A stretch of 64,000 nt of DNA, taken from positions 40,001 to 104,000 of the forward strand of contig VWPU01017861.1 of NCBI GenBank assembly GCA_013398955.1, given 5' to 3'. Each line of letters begins with the position of its first letter. Position 1 is the first letter of the stretch. Positions 1 through 11,039 of the stretch are shown piece after piece. Both the position numbers and the translations under genes were made by a program. This DNA comes from Callaeas wilsoni (Eukaryota; Chordata; Aves; Passeriformes; Callaeidae). The notes under the pieces are model-generated. The model ran no database searches. It was not told where the DNA came from and was given only the letters and a program-made list of their open reading frames with translations.

Positions 1-2409
1 AGCTGAAAAGTTGGGTCTCTTCAAAGCCCCCAGAGGGCTTTGTTCATTATTGGGTTTGCTCACTGTTATGTTTGTTGTCTGCTCTCTGCAGCCTGGTGTA
101 CCAGGTTCAAAAAGGCCTGACCCTGCAGATGTGACTCAGGTACAATAAAGTTGGACCTTAGAAGATAACTCCCAGTCTAAGAAAAAGCCTGTGTGTCACT
201 ACAGGGGTGGAAGGCCTGGAAGCTAGGGGTTCAGGGGTTTCACACTGCCTACTCTGTGGAAAAGCAGCATCCTCTACCTGGAAAACTTTCAAATGCAGGG
301 GTAGAAATTGAATGGCAAAGGCTTGGCTTAAAACCCAGGTTGTCACTTCCATGTTTAAAGTTGTCATGGGTGTAACCATGAGGTAGGAAGGAGAGGTAGG
401 ACTTTGTGCATATAGACTTCATGCTTCTCATGTAACTGCTTATAATTTCCTCTTTTCCCGCCTCCAGCAGCTTGGAAGGGGAAGAAAGACATCTAGTGTT
501 GGTCCTCTGGAGTGGATACCAAAATCAAAAGATTTTGCTCTCCATAAATTTGCTTATCTACTCCTTTTCCTGATTTCTAATATCGCATAGTTAAAACCTC
601 CTTCCCCTTATTTAGTGCCCAACAATACCAAGGGTGATGAACAACACTTGAGCATTGAACTGCGTGAACAGAAAAGCACGTAAATTTTTTTATTGCAGTG
701 CAAAAATGAGAAAAACATAGTATCTTCTGTAGGCATATTACCAAATGCCTGAACAGCTAAATGGTTATGGAGAGTTTTAAGGAATTTCTTTGAACTGGAG
801 TGAGTGAAACATAATAGTTAATTTCTTCACTCTTAATTATTGCTGGAATAGACGATCTGTAAAGATGCGTCTTTCTGTGCACCCTGTTGAATGAAAAATT
901 TCCACAGATGCTTTTGGGAGCAAAACAAAACAAAAACATGTGGGGGCTGGATTTCACTCTCAGAGGCAGACCGAGAACTTCTCTGGGGTTTCTGGAAGCA
1001 GAGTTTGTCAGCTGGTGTCAGGGGGAGCTAATCTCATGCTTATCTGATGGCAGAACGTGGCTATCAAACTGCTGGTGTTCCCCTGACAATGGTAGGTGAG
1101 AGAGGCTCTGAGCTCTCTTACATCACATTAATCACACACATTTCCACACAAGTTTTTTGAAAGTGGCTTCTAAAGGGACAAGAAGAAAAGCCTGAAGTAG
1201 AGAATAAGGGGCTGGCCCTGATCCGGCAGTGTGACATGAATTCAGTAAATGAGTGAGAGCTGCCCAAGTGTCTGTTTGCCACGGGAATGGTTCAAGTGGC
1301 TCCTAGTGCAGGTCGGAGAACTCCTCTTGCCGGAGGGGACAAAGAATAGCAGTGAGGGAATACTTGCTATTATAAGCATGCTGGCTACTGGCCGGCCGTG
1401 TATTAGCAGTTCTAGAGCTGTGAAGCCATATTTCCGTAATATAAGTGGAAAATAATACCTTTATGGAGATTACCTCAACCTTGTAACTGTCCTGCAGTTC
1501 ATTATAGCGATTGCTTTTGAATCATTTAAGGCAAAGGGTGAGAAGGTGGTACTGGTGCCTGAGACAACTACTTAGAATGAATTACTAAAGTTTGGAGATA
1601 ACTGTGGTTTTTTTAACATTCCCTCATTGTTCAGGGGCTTCTGAGAGTAGCATGTTCCTGCTAGCTGGGTGTTTGACTCACCCATGAAGTGACAGTGACA
1701 TTTAGAAACCACAAATGAGTTTAAAGCATCTCAGCTCAGTAGCCACTTGGAGCACAATGCACCCAATTAAAGAGGTTAGGGTGGTATTTGTGTGCTCCCG
1801 AGAAAGAAGGAAAGACCATAATGTCTCCTGAGAAAACCATTTTCTGGGGTTCCTGTTCATAGCAGTCGCAGAAGCTGAAGGCTTTCCTGCTTGATTGGTT
1901 TTAAACTACAAACAACATTCAGAAATACTCCATTTCTTTGACAGCTTTCAGCACTGGTTGTGACCAAAGTCAAGCACAAAAGTACAAAGGGCTTTCTGTG
2001 CGTGCACAACTTTCATATTAGTTCTCACATGGAGAGGGGAACATGGCCATAAATGCACGGGTAAAATATCAAGCAGAGATTTCTTTCCTTAAAGACAATT
2101 GTTCTTGTTTCCCCTTCTGCTAATTATATCCTATAAATCCCCCACTCTCCCAACTCAGACAGTAACATTTTGTTACCTACATTCTGTCAGTAGACTTTAC
2201 AAAGATCTCTAACACATGTTATAAAAGTTATTGCTATAGTACTATATATAACAGCTTTGCATAAGAGAATAGAGGGCTGCCACATTTAGAAAATGCAGGT
2301 GCTATGTAAGCCCCTTTCTGAAAGAAAGAACTTAGCTCAGTTTCCTTTGAAGAACCAGAGACTTGAAATTGAAAACTGTATTAATGCCATTGTCTCCTTG
2401 TATCAGCAG
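1..2409 (+). other. PROX1: PROX1 terminal intron (3' part)
   Basis: Non-coding sequence upstream of the last PROX1 exon. It ends in a normal 3' splice site: an A/T-rich branch region around 2380-2390, a pyrimidine-rich stretch, then CAG at 2407-2409. I found no sequence for the preceding PROX1 exon, which codes the middle of the homeodomain, so that exon lies left of the window. No repeat family is obvious here. A SOX-type palindrome lies at 2095-2102. Short open frames in this stretch look like chance. Confidence 0.85.
2095..2102. promoter_or_regulatory. SOX-type inverted ACAAT pair in the last PROX1 intron
   Basis: The palindrome ACAATTGT places two ACAAT SOX-HMG cores head to head. SOX18 is an established activator of PROX1 in lymphatic endothelium through upstream sites, so such a site inside the gene is plausible. 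Eight bases occur by chance often, and function is inference only. Confidence 0.2.
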
Positions 2410-2595
2410 GTTCCAGAGAGATTCCTGGAAGTGGCTCAGATCACGTTACGGGAGTTTTTCAATGCCATTATCGCAGGCAAAGATGTTGATCCTTCCTGGA
2501 AGAAGGCCATATACAAGGTCATCTGTAAGCTGGACAGTGAGGTCCCTGAGATTTTCAAATCCCCAAACTGCCTACAAGAGCTTCTTCATGAGTAG
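2410..2595 (+). CDS. PROX1: PROX1 last coding exon (C-terminus of homeo-prospero domain)
   Basis: This is the last coding exon of prospero homeobox 1, a nuclear DNA-binding regulator of lymphatic endothelium, lens, liver, pancreas, heart and neural progenitors. It starts in phase 0 after CAG at 2407-2409, encodes 61 residues from VPERFLEV to the end CLQELLHE, and stops at TAG 2593-2595. The peptide includes ITLREFFNAIIAGKD, DPSWKKAIYKVICKL and SEVPEIFKSPNC. These match the C-terminal prospero part of the fused homeo-prospero domain as I know it in vertebrate PROX1, which is about 737 residues long. An in-frame ATG at 2293 extends the frame left, but those 39 codons show no PROX1 similarity and lie in the intron. 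PROX2 diverges more here. The rest of the gene lies left of the window. Confidence 0.96.
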   Translation, partial: VPERFLEVAQITLREFFNAIIAGKDVDPSWKKAIYKVICKLDSEVPEIFKSPNCLQELLHE

Positions 2596-2614
2596 AGAGT
2601 TCAGCAGCTATTTA

Positions 2615-2622
2615 TGAATGTA
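2615..2622 (+). promoter_or_regulatory. miR-181 seed match, start of PROX1 3' UTR
   Basis: TGAATGTA is an 8-mer match to the miR-181 seed and begins 20 nt after the stop codon. Repression of PROX1 by miR-181 in endothelial cells is established in mammals. This site would be present in both short and long 3' UTR isoforms. Sites this close to a stop codon can be weakened by terminating ribosomes. Confidence 0.5.
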
Positions 2623-3088
2623 TGAAAGTAGCAGTCCCCTTCTGATGCCCAAGTCATGTGTGTCTCTATTTTAATTTCATATATATGTGTATCGCATACA
2701 TATATATATGTATATGAAATTAGACTGATCCCTCCTGGATTTAAGTTTTCATTCAGTTCCAAGGGGATGGTTATTTTACTTCAGCCTTTGGTTTACTTTT
2801 GCCCGAGACCCTTAACATTTGAAGAATCAACGGGGTTAATTTTCAGGGAGAAGAGTTTGGAAGCGTGTAAAAGCCTGTCTTAGCAAGTTAGGGCATTATG
2901 TTTAAAAATGCTTTGTCAGATTTATTGCTTGCTGCAAAGTGGCATTTTGTCTTAGTGAGACTAATGTCATGGCACAAAACTACAGACAATGAAGTTTATA
3001 TTATGTTTATACTGCTAAAGGTCTGAACTCTGTGGAGTCACTTCATAAGCTTCGAGCTTTTTTATTTGTATTTATATACTTTTTAATC

Positions 3089-3094
3089 AATAAA
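3089..3094 (+). terminator. PROX1: Proximal poly(A) signal of PROX1
   Basis: AATAAA lies about 500 nt after the stop. About 20 nt later comes a CA-type cleavage context (TTCATACTTCA), followed by a U-rich downstream stretch (CTGTTTTAGGT). It would give a short-UTR mRNA lacking the AUUUA cluster, the miR-31 match and the distal miR-181 match. Use of the site is inferred from sequence. Confidence 0.5.
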
Positions 3095-3618
3095 TAGATT
3101 TTGTTTCATACTTCAAAAAAATACAACATCTGTTTTAGGTACTCACTCCAAGAAGTGACACCCAAAAAAGCAAACCCTATTCTACATGTTTTCCTTACAG
3201 AAATGACAGATACCCTGCACCAGTAACCAACACGCCAGGTTGTTGTTTCTCTAAATTGCAGCAAGGGATGTTTGCACGAATCAAATACTGATTTTGCAGG
3301 GTTAGGCCAGTAATTCATGCACAATATTGTATCAACCACACTAATTTTGGAATATGGTCAGCTTACTAAAGCGGAAGCATTTCACTCTCCATAGAGTAAA
3401 AATGAAACCTTCAGCGTCGTATATTGCCATGTCTTTGTCTTACTTTAAGTGGCATTGGTCCCTAAATTTATTCTTTTCTTAGTCCATTCTGCCCCCCAAG
3501 ATTCCCTTTCCAGCATACAAAGATTTCTGTCCATATTTGATATCTGTCCTGAAAAGCACTTTTTGAATGATCCTAGATATAGTAGAAGAGTCTTCACCTC
3601 CCAGTGCGAAGGCAAAGA

Positions 3619-3636
3619 AAAGAAAAAAAAAAAAAA
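3619..3636 (+). repeat. A-rich homopolymer tract in the UTR
   Basis: A run of about 16 A, preceded by AAGAAAAG, lies within the PROX1 3' UTR. It is low complexity and could cause internal oligo-dT priming in cDNA libraries, mimicking a poly(A) site. Confidence 0.8.
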
Positions 3637-4604
3637 AAGGTTTGTTTGTAGCTGTAAAATATAATTAGTCTTTTCCTAATCAGAAGATTAAAAATTACAT
3701 TTTCATAAAAAACTAATCGAACATTATACAAAAGTCACAGTGTCCTCCTGGCTATGCAGGGTTCAAATAGCCAAATTGGATTTTTAAAATTGCAGTAAGT
3801 GCAGCTTTAAAACAAAAATAAATAAATAAATTTTAAAAATCTGTTTGAGCAATGTGGCTGCACTTGTCTTCTGAAGCTGGAGCTAGCGTTGACCAAAACC
3901 TGAGCTACAGTGTAAAGTCCCTGATGGATCTGGGTTTGCCTGAATGCTACACCACGATATGACAGAAAGAAAGAAAGCTAGCTGCTAGTTCTCGTGCTTT
4001 CTTCAGTGGCTCTCCTTTTCTCATGTTTTCAGAAAGAAATCGTCTCCAGAAGTTTGGGGGAAGGTTGAATATGCTATGGCACACTGTATTTGTCATTTTC
4101 TTTGTCGTCTTTTGTACGGATGCAGTAAGAATTTATTGTTATCATCAATAGTATTTTCCCCTACATAATTCATTCTAAATCTAGAGGAAGTTCCTAATTA
4201 GCAGTGAATTATATTTAGACCATTGAGGATATTGGTATCTTCTTTATTTTAAAATTACATTTTGACTTTGGAGAGTGAAAGTTTACCCATGTGACTAAAG
4301 AGCTGACCTGATCATTGCAATTTCACTTCATTTACAAATACTGCTGATAGACAGAAATGTATGAAAGCAATTATTGTTAGCAGAAAGCCTTAAAAACCTG
4401 CTGACATCAAATTAAACAGCACAATCCTCCGATTCCCTGTCATTCTTTTCAAGCACTGGCAGTATCTGTGGAGTATAGGCAATGCGGACAATAGCATGGG
4501 ATGAAGTGCCAACATTTTCACTATGCATTAAAAGCAAAACAAATCTTGATCTTAGACTCCCTGAGAGTACCTAATACTGCACGTATCCTTACAGTAGACA
4601 GGAT

Positions 4605-4700
4605 TTATTTTTTTCTTTCTTTTATTTTTGTACATTTTATTTCATTTTATTTTGTTTTCTTTATTTCATTTTTCCTTTTTTTTTTTCTCTGTGTGTGTGC
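4605..4700 (+). repeat. T-rich low-complexity stretch
   Basis: A run made almost entirely of T with scattered C, A and G ends in a short (GT)n. It lies inside the PROX1 3' UTR, where the RNA would be a U-rich tract suited to HuR/ELAV or PTB binding. That binding is inference. Confidence 0.7.
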
Positions 4701-4980
4701 ATGATTTGGTAAACATTACACTTCATAAAGATGTAACTCCAATGAATTCTGAGTAAGAAAGGATGAAAATTGTGTTCATGCACTTTTTTTTGATTTATGG
4801 GAAGAAGTGGCATAAAATGCTCAAGTTTTAATACAGTAAGTTCATCATTGGCATACCATCAGATGCAAAATATAACTTTGCATTTTCACCTTGGACATAA
4901 GAAAGCAAAGCCATACTTTAATCATACTCTGTGGACATACTACTAGCTACCATCTCAACCTGTGATTTTACCGTTGCTTT

Positions 4981-5053
4981 ATATTATTATTATTATTATT
5001 ATTATTATTCTATTATTATTATATTATTATTAATAATAATATTATTATTATTT
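4981..5053 (+). repeat. (TAT)n / ATT trinucleotide microsatellite
   Basis: About 73 bp of imperfect ATT repeats within the PROX1 3' UTR. A phase shift and an ATTAAT junction near 5032 make the two halves partly self-complementary (ATT repeats followed by AATAAT), so the RNA could fold on itself. Length polymorphism is likely. Confidence 0.9.
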
Positions 5054-5118
5054 GGCTGCAATGGGATTCACATAATCTAAATAAGTGAAATTGTGTACTC
5101 AACACTTGATGTTGTTGC

Positions 5119-5135
5119 ATTTATTTATTTATTTA
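5119..5135 (+). promoter_or_regulatory. AU-rich element, four overlapping AUUUA
   Basis: ATTTATTTATTTATTTA contains four overlapping AUUUA pentamers, a class II AU-rich element typical of unstable mRNAs. AU-rich elements in the human PROX1 3' UTR are known to control its stability through HuR. The match here is seen in sequence; its function in this species is inferred. Confidence 0.6.
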
Positions 5136-5489
5136 TGAGTAGTATAATCTCAATAGTAAATGAGGCATAGGAATTAGGAATAGAAATTTCATCTTAAAAG
5201 CAAAATAAAAACCTCCTTGGTCTGAAAAAGGAATAAATGATAATTTGATCATTTCAGTTACATGATTTTTCTGCATTTTATAGCCATATTGCCTTTGTGC
5301 CTCCCAATTCACCTAAAATTACAAATACATAGCATAGCTTGTACTAAATTCTAAGTAGAATCCAGTCCAGTTTCTTTTAAATTATCTTAATATTATTTCA
5401 GTAAAAATGGCTAAAAGGCAGGAGGCTACTTTTATTGTAATGAAAAGTTTACATAGGAAAAGAATTTCAAAATCCATGTAGAAACCCCA

Positions 5490-5497
5490 TCTTGCCA
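5490..5497 (+). promoter_or_regulatory. miR-31 seed match in PROX1 3' UTR
   Basis: TCTTGCCA is an 8-mer match to the miR-31 seed (seven seed bases plus the A opposite position 1). miR-31 represses PROX1 in endothelial cells of mammals. The site lies beyond the proximal poly(A) signal, so only the long isoform would carry it. Confidence 0.5.
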
Positions 5498-6073
5498 TTC
5501 ATTTACTGCTAATTCAGATTTATTTCTGCATATAAACTTGAGGTTATAGTCTGTGCCTAGACCTTAAATGCACCAGCGGAAGGATAAAAAAAATCCTTCA
5601 AAATACCAGTTTTTCCCCCACAAGTACAATTGTTCTTGTGCCTTCTGTGGCTTACAATTTTCATCTTTTAAACTTTATTTTTCAATTACTACAGCTGCAA
5701 TAAACACTGACTTTTTTTTTTTTTCCGGCTGTTTGACATAATGTTGATAGCTATGCATATTTTGTGTCTTTTTAAAAATTAAAAAAATAAAAAAAACAAA
5801 GCAGGAGAATACGTTTTTGAAGAAGAGAATTTTTAGAACAGTTTGATAACGCAAATTATTTTTTCTCAATTGTTTGAGCAGCATTCGAGTTTTGAAAATT
5901 CTTGTAGAAGCCAATTTTTTGTAACTGTGGTGCAAATCTTGTGTTTTCTTAGCCTGATGAAAAGTAGTATAGAAGCAATATTTCATACGTGACATATGTG
6001 CATATACAGATACGTATGTGGTCACACACACAGGACAACATGTGTGGGCATATGTATGTATATTTACACAAAA

Positions 6074-6094
6074 ACACACACACACACACACACA
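6074..6094 (+). repeat. (CA)n microsatellite
   Basis: About ten uninterrupted CA units lie in the PROX1 3' UTR, preceded from about 5995 by a degenerate purine/pyrimidine-alternating stretch (GTGCATATACA, CATATGTATGTATA). In RNA, CA repeats can bind hnRNP L. Confidence 0.9.
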
Positions 6095-6443
6095 AAAGAT
6101 GCGTATGAAGTGAAAAGCTTACCTTTTTCCTATCTAGATTAAGAACCTATTTTAGACATTTGTTATGTTTTGTGAAAAGAATGTTCTATTTGAAACTACA
6201 AAACATTTAATTCTTACTGTATCTCTGGTTGTTTAATGGGAACGTTTCACATTTAATGGTAAACACGTGGAAGATGTTAGAATGTAGTAATTATTTAAGG
6301 AAGTGTTCACCCATGTATTCCTGAGGTTTGCTTTGTGCCTCTGAGTATTATTTAATTAAAGTGTTTTAAGTTTGCAGAATCTTTGTTACTGTACCAGGTA
6401 TGTGGGTGAACATTGAAAATCGAGGGGAACTTTTATAAAGCAA

Positions 6444-6451
6444 TGTAAATA
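6444..6451 (+). promoter_or_regulatory. Pumilio recognition element
   Basis: TGTAAATA fits the UGUANAUA consensus bound by PUM1/PUM2. A second copy lies at 7623-7630. Both are in the long 3' UTR only. Expected chance frequency in such an AT-rich UTR is not negligible. Confidence 0.35.
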
Positions 6452-6790
6452 TTCAACCTTACGGCTGTTCTTGCGTAAAGACATAAGATTTTAATAACTA
6501 CATTCTGAAAACATCTGTTGAATTTATAAGAAACACTACAGTAACTGTGTAGATAGTTGAAAGCATTCTTGAAAATCCAGCTCTCTACTTTTAAAGTTAA
6601 GTCTCTTTCATCAGATGTCAAGGGAATGGGTAATACAGTTTCTGTAAAATTGCAGAATTTTTTTCTATGTATATGAAGTCAGTTAATAGAAAAATGTTTT
6701 TTTTCCACAGGTTAATATTAATTAAGAAATAAAGGTGAAGATTTTGTGGCTTTAAAGATAGGATTTTCACCAGCAGCATTGAAAGATTAT

Positions 6791-6831
6791 ACATATATAT
6801 ATATACAGAAAGATATATATATATATATATT
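6791..6831 (+). repeat. (TA)n microsatellite
   Basis: Two TA tracts are separated by CAGAAAG within the PROX1 3' UTR. The tracts are self-complementary and could pair with each other in RNA. Confidence 0.9.
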
Positions 6832-7622
6832 AAAAATGGAAAGTGGTTTACAAAACCCCCAAAATGAGCACTGTACATGAGAGATGAAAGCAAAAACTAT
6901 ATTTGCCATGTGTATTATATAGCAATCATTGGTGTTAATAGTGCAAATGTTTCCTTCTGGTACCAACTCTGTGTTTGAAAATTCCAATACGCATTGTTTT
7001 CAAAAAGCTCCCCTTAAGGAATGTAACTGGTTTATATGAGTAAGCAGTTACTGTATTGCACTTAAATGTTCTGTTGAAGGAAATGCAATTTTGTTTTCTG
7101 TAGAACTGTTGGTTGTAAACCATCTATAAACTGAAGCTAAAAATGCTCATATTTAGAGCTGGGATGAAAACTGGTATTTAACCTTTGTATCTTCTTAGGA
7201 ATATCCTTTTTAGTGTATGAAAGGTGGTGGCACTATGACTTTATTCAGTCTTTTCATCTGAGCCACAGTCACCTCTCTCCCAAAGCAGCCACCTTCCAAA
7301 TGCACAAATACTGGGATATGTAGAAACAAATATAGAAGAAAACAGTGAGCTTACATTTTTCTCTAGAATCCATACCTTCTGCATTAATTGTACCACTCGA
7401 GTGAGATAGTAGACAAACACAGTAACCATCTCATCACCATCTAATGTGTAAAAGTCAGAAACTAAAAAAGAAGGAAAAAAAAAAAGCCTCTTTAGGTTGG
7501 TTTTAATGCTGCCCAGAAGAGTCAAAGGTTAAGGTTTAAACTGATATTGTCCCAGCCATTACTCATATGTATATAGTTACAAAAGTGACAAAACACTGCC
7601 TTTATATTATTTAGCAATATGT

Positions 7623-7630
7623 TGTAAATA
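7623..7630 (+). promoter_or_regulatory. Pumilio recognition element
   Basis: A second UGUAAAUA in the distal PROX1 3' UTR, about 550 nt before the inferred end of the transcript. Confidence 0.35.
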
Positions 7631-8140
7631 GCATTATTAAGCTCTTTTTTTTGTAATAAAGACCCTTTAATTTGAAGATAGTACAATAACTGAACTGATA
7701 AAGTCAATTTTTGATTTTTTTTATTTTATTTTTTAGCTAGAGGCAATTTCAACTGTGGATTTTTTTGTTGTCGTCTATTGTTCTGAAGACTTTGCATAAT
7801 TTATTGGTTTAATTTATCCTAATTTATTTGATGAAGGTGTACAATTTTGTATTACCAAGGATGTACTGTAATATTAATTGATGACAAGATAAAACAATAA
7901 GACTCCCCTGTCCGTTTGGAAAAAAAAGGTGCAGTAGACAATTGATTGAAAAAAAGTTACAATTCTAGCTTGGCAGCTACTAAATTTAAGATAAACACAG
8001 GAAAAATGTTTGGGGGGGGTGGATTTTATTTTGTGTGTTTAAAGCTTTTGTATACTCTCCAGACTTTTACCTTTTTGCTTTGTACCACTTAAAGGATACA
8101 GTAGTTCAATTGCCTTGTGTGCCTTCCATCTTCTCTAAAC

Positions 8141-8148
8141 TGAATGTA
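8141..8148 (+). promoter_or_regulatory. miR-181 seed match, end of PROX1 3' UTR
   Basis: A second TGAATGTA 8-mer match to the miR-181 seed lies 36 nt before the distal poly(A) signal. UTR ends favour effective microRNA sites. Together with the match at 2615, the long mRNA has one site at each end of its UTR. Confidence 0.5.
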
Positions 8149-8176
8149 TGTGCAGTATATATGCAAGCTTGTGCAA

Positions 8177-8182
8177 AATAAA
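8177..8182 (+). terminator. PROX1: Distal poly(A) signal of PROX1
   Basis: AATAAA is followed by A/T-rich sequence, a probable cleavage point around 8195-8205 and a GT-rich element (GTTGTTGTTG) at about 8228. Base composition changes just after it to a GC-richer, CpG-containing stretch (8240-8290). I take it as the end of the long PROX1 mRNA. Confidence 0.65.
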
Positions 8183-8205
8183 ATATAAATTACAAGCTCA
8201 TTGCC

Positions 8206-8329
8206 ATTGTTTACATTTATTTCCAGAAGTTGTTGTTGCCCCACGTCACGAGGTGAACCCCTGAACCGCTCGGCTGTGGCCAGGCTGTGCCTAACACTGT
8301 AGTCCTCTGAAGGTTTTCTTTTCCCCTTA
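8206..8329. other. Immediate downstream flank of PROX1
   Basis: A short GC-richer stretch with several CpGs (CCACGTCACGAGG, ACCGCTCGGC) directly after the inferred poly(A) site. No gene is seen. Confidence 0.5.
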
Positions 8330-8600
8330 GTTCAAATTATTTATTAATGAAACTACCAGCCCTCTTGCAAAATGGATATAATGATTTATGGCCTCGGTGT
8401 CCTACCTCCAGCACAGCGCCAGTTAAGATAATGAATGTTATTTTGCAATAGTCTATCTGACAAGGAATAACTCCCTGGAAGAGACCTGTTATGTCTGAGG
8501 CATAGACAGCCCTTTAAATTAAATGTAGCCAATGCGAGCTAGAGAGTACTTTTGTTTAATCATTTCCTGGGTGTACCTGCCATGGCAGTGTGCTGCAACA
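8330..8600. promoter_or_regulatory. Candidate conserved non-coding element 1
   Basis: A non-repetitive block only about 150 bp past the PROX1 mRNA end. It is dense in homeodomain- and POU/GATA-like words (ATTTATTAATGA, AAGATAATGAATG, TTTAATCATTT). It ends in a perfect 10-bp palindrome TGCCATGGCA (8578-8587). Its composition resembles known developmental enhancers. Conservation cannot be judged from one sequence. Confidence 0.35.
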
Positions 8601-11039
8601 GGGAGTTCCTGAAGCTGGGTGAGTGAAGGATAGTGCTCGGTGAGCTGTGGGGGTTCACATTTGGCCCACGTTTGTTACTCCTACCAGTCTGGCCTCGTTA
8701 ATGGTAGTGACCAGATACCGTCCTCTGTTCTTGCTGTTACAGTCCATCACTCAGGAATCACTTCTGTTTCAAGCTGTGTATTCATCAGCATTATGTATAA
8801 CTACTCTGCTCCTACACAATTCCTCAAAATGTATTTGTTCATGGTTTTTCTCTTGCCCTTTGCTGTGTCTGCTGTTTCATACGTATCTTAAAATTTTGGG
8901 GTTGAGTGCACCTTTGATTTACATGATTGTCTGTGTTTCAGATATGAAAGGTCTCTTTTTGGCTTAGAACTGGTGCAGATGGCAGTAAGATGGTAGCTTA
9001 TTTAGATCACAAAATCCTGCAAGACTTTTGTGATTTTGAAGGAGAAGCGTGTCAAAAATATGTTTTGATCTGAGGTCATTTATTTTCAGTATCTTTTCTG
9101 ATTCAGCCTCAGGACACTGTACAGCTGAGCTGGAGCCTGAATCCAGCTTTAGCTTCATTGTAACAACCAAATAAATACTTCATATCTGCAACAGCAGTTA
9201 AAACTCCACGTATTTTTATACAACTAGAGTTGCATTTGTTGGGCCACATCAACACGAGGTGAAAAGGAGGTCTGTGGAAGGTCATGAAGTTACAGCTACA
9301 TAACTAATAGTCGTTTAAGTGTGAGATCTTCTCTGGTTTTACTGCAAACAAATCGCCTCTCCTAGTTCACGTCTATCCACATTACTAAACCAACATACTA
9401 AATAATTTTTGTGTTAGTTATCAAGACTTAGCTAGATGAGGGAGAGGGAGATAATCCTCAGGTACTCAGTTAACGGACCAAAGGATCTGAGCTGTGTGAG
9501 GAATTACCAGCTCACGCTGTGCCCCTATCGGTTTTTCTCTCAAATATCCTAGTTCTGTGAAATGCAGGACACTATTTGTCATTTTACCCTGCAGTGGAAA
9601 GCACACAGATCTCTAAATAAGAAATCCTAGCTATTGGCATCTCAGAATACTGCAGGAGTTCAGAGCTAGACTGGAACTTGGCAAGTAGTCCCTGTCATTG
9701 CAGAGGGCCAAATCAACTTTCCCAGGCTTCAAGCACCCTGAAATGATCCAAGTTCTGCAGATCTGGCCATCTGTGCTTGGAAATCCTCAGTTTCCCTAAT
9801 ACCTGGAATTTTTACAATAAGAAAGATACTATGTTCTAGCTTAAAAATCAAAGGGAAGACATGAATTATCCCTGAGCAGGGCAAATAATTGAACAATTTT
9901 ATGTCACTGAGACCATCACTAGCAACTGGGGTCTTTTACACATCACATTACTGAGCAGCTGAATGTGGAAGACTGCATTCTGTCATTTGAGAGCCTGAAA
10001 GGGTTAATTGCTCTCGTTTTCTTGGTCTGTACCCTTATTTATGCCCAGTCTAGGTTGTGCCAACACAATTTCTATGGAGATGATCCCTTCTGATCCAGTC
10101 TTCCCTCTTTGTTAAAAGGGAAAGGGAGAGTGGCAGCATACGACTGACTGCATTTGGGAAATAATGGCAAATACGTCCTTCACTCTTCGCAAAGGGTTAC
10201 AGTTCTTCCCCAAGCAGACTCATCTGAGTGACTTTTAAAATATGGCACTGCGTTTGTTTTAAGAAAACAATGTGCAAAATTAAATCTTTGCTAAATTCTG
10301 TTGTTGAATGGGGATGGAGGGCTCGCAGGGCGAAGGCAGAGCTGCTAGATAAAAAGGGCTGGGAGGTAGGAGGGTTGTCTCCCTGCCTGGTCCAAGTGTT
10401 TGACCCTCTGGGTGCATTGCAGGGCCTGCCTGCTCTCCCAGCTTTTCAGTGGGCAGGGGCATTTGGAGAAGCTGCCTATTAAAGCTTGATAGACTGGTGG
10501 GTGCAGAAAATCCAGCAATTGCCCATTTTTGCCCACGGTTTATTAGCGCCACTACCATACCTGTACTTCAAAGAGATGAAAAAAGTATCTTTTATTTGAA
10601 TATTAAAATTTTTAGATAGCCAAATGAATGCTTGTTGGCTTAGGTTAGCCCGACTCCTTCCAGAGCTGCAGAGCAGTGAGACACTGACTCTTCTTCAGAG
10701 AAAGGACCCCCCCACCTCGCTCTGCCCAGTCTGGGAGGCTCTGATTGCATTTTCATGAATAAATCCTGGGCGAGCGAATACTGGTACTTTCCCATTTATT
10801 TGGGAATCAGTGTGAAAAAACAAACAAACAAACAAGCAAGCTATTTGCTTCACAACAAAACACATGAAAATGAACTGCTGTTCATACCCAAATGCAGTTA
10901 ATTGCATGCACGGTTTAATTTTATTCTTTAAAATTAGGCTTAAGGTTGAGTCTCTATCTAGGCAAAGGAAAATAAAAAATGAGAAAGATGGCACAGATAG
11001 CTAAAGAAATACTACTGGCTCCAATGTAAATATGTTTGC
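8601..11039. other. Intergenic, no gene seen
   Basis: Unique-looking sequence with no coding signal, RNA gene or clear repeat. Open frames of 60-106 codons overlap on both strands and have no recognisable domain. The stretch 10690-10740 is C/G-rich on one strand, and a short (CAAA)n lies near 10818-10840. Confidence 0.6.

Larger units (their letters stand above)
2596..8200 (+). other. PROX1: PROX1 3' untranslated region (long isoform)
   Basis: A long A/T-rich non-coding stretch runs from the PROX1 stop to a poly(A) signal at 8177. Its length, about 5.6 kb, agrees with the long PROX1 3' UTR known in mammals. It contains AATAAA hexamers at 3089, 5204 and 8177 and others in A-rich runs, an AUUUA cluster at 5119-5135, miR-181-type seed matches at 2615 and 8141, a miR-31-type match at 5490, Pumilio motifs at 6444 and 7623, and TAT, CA and TA microsatellites. 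No splice or coding signal stands out. The 3' end is inferred from the poly(A) signal alone. A shorter isoform ending near 3110 is likely. Confidence 0.8.

Noticed and set aside
2293..2409. In-frame upstream ATG extending the PROX1 exon frame by 39 codons
   Set aside because: The added residues do not match PROX1, and a good 3' splice site ends exactly where PROX1 similarity begins. This is intron read-through of an open frame.
5675..6091. 138-codon minus-strand frame
   Set aside because: Lies antisense in the PROX1 3' UTR and is mostly simple repeats read as protein (Cys/Val from CA repeats, Lys/Phe runs).
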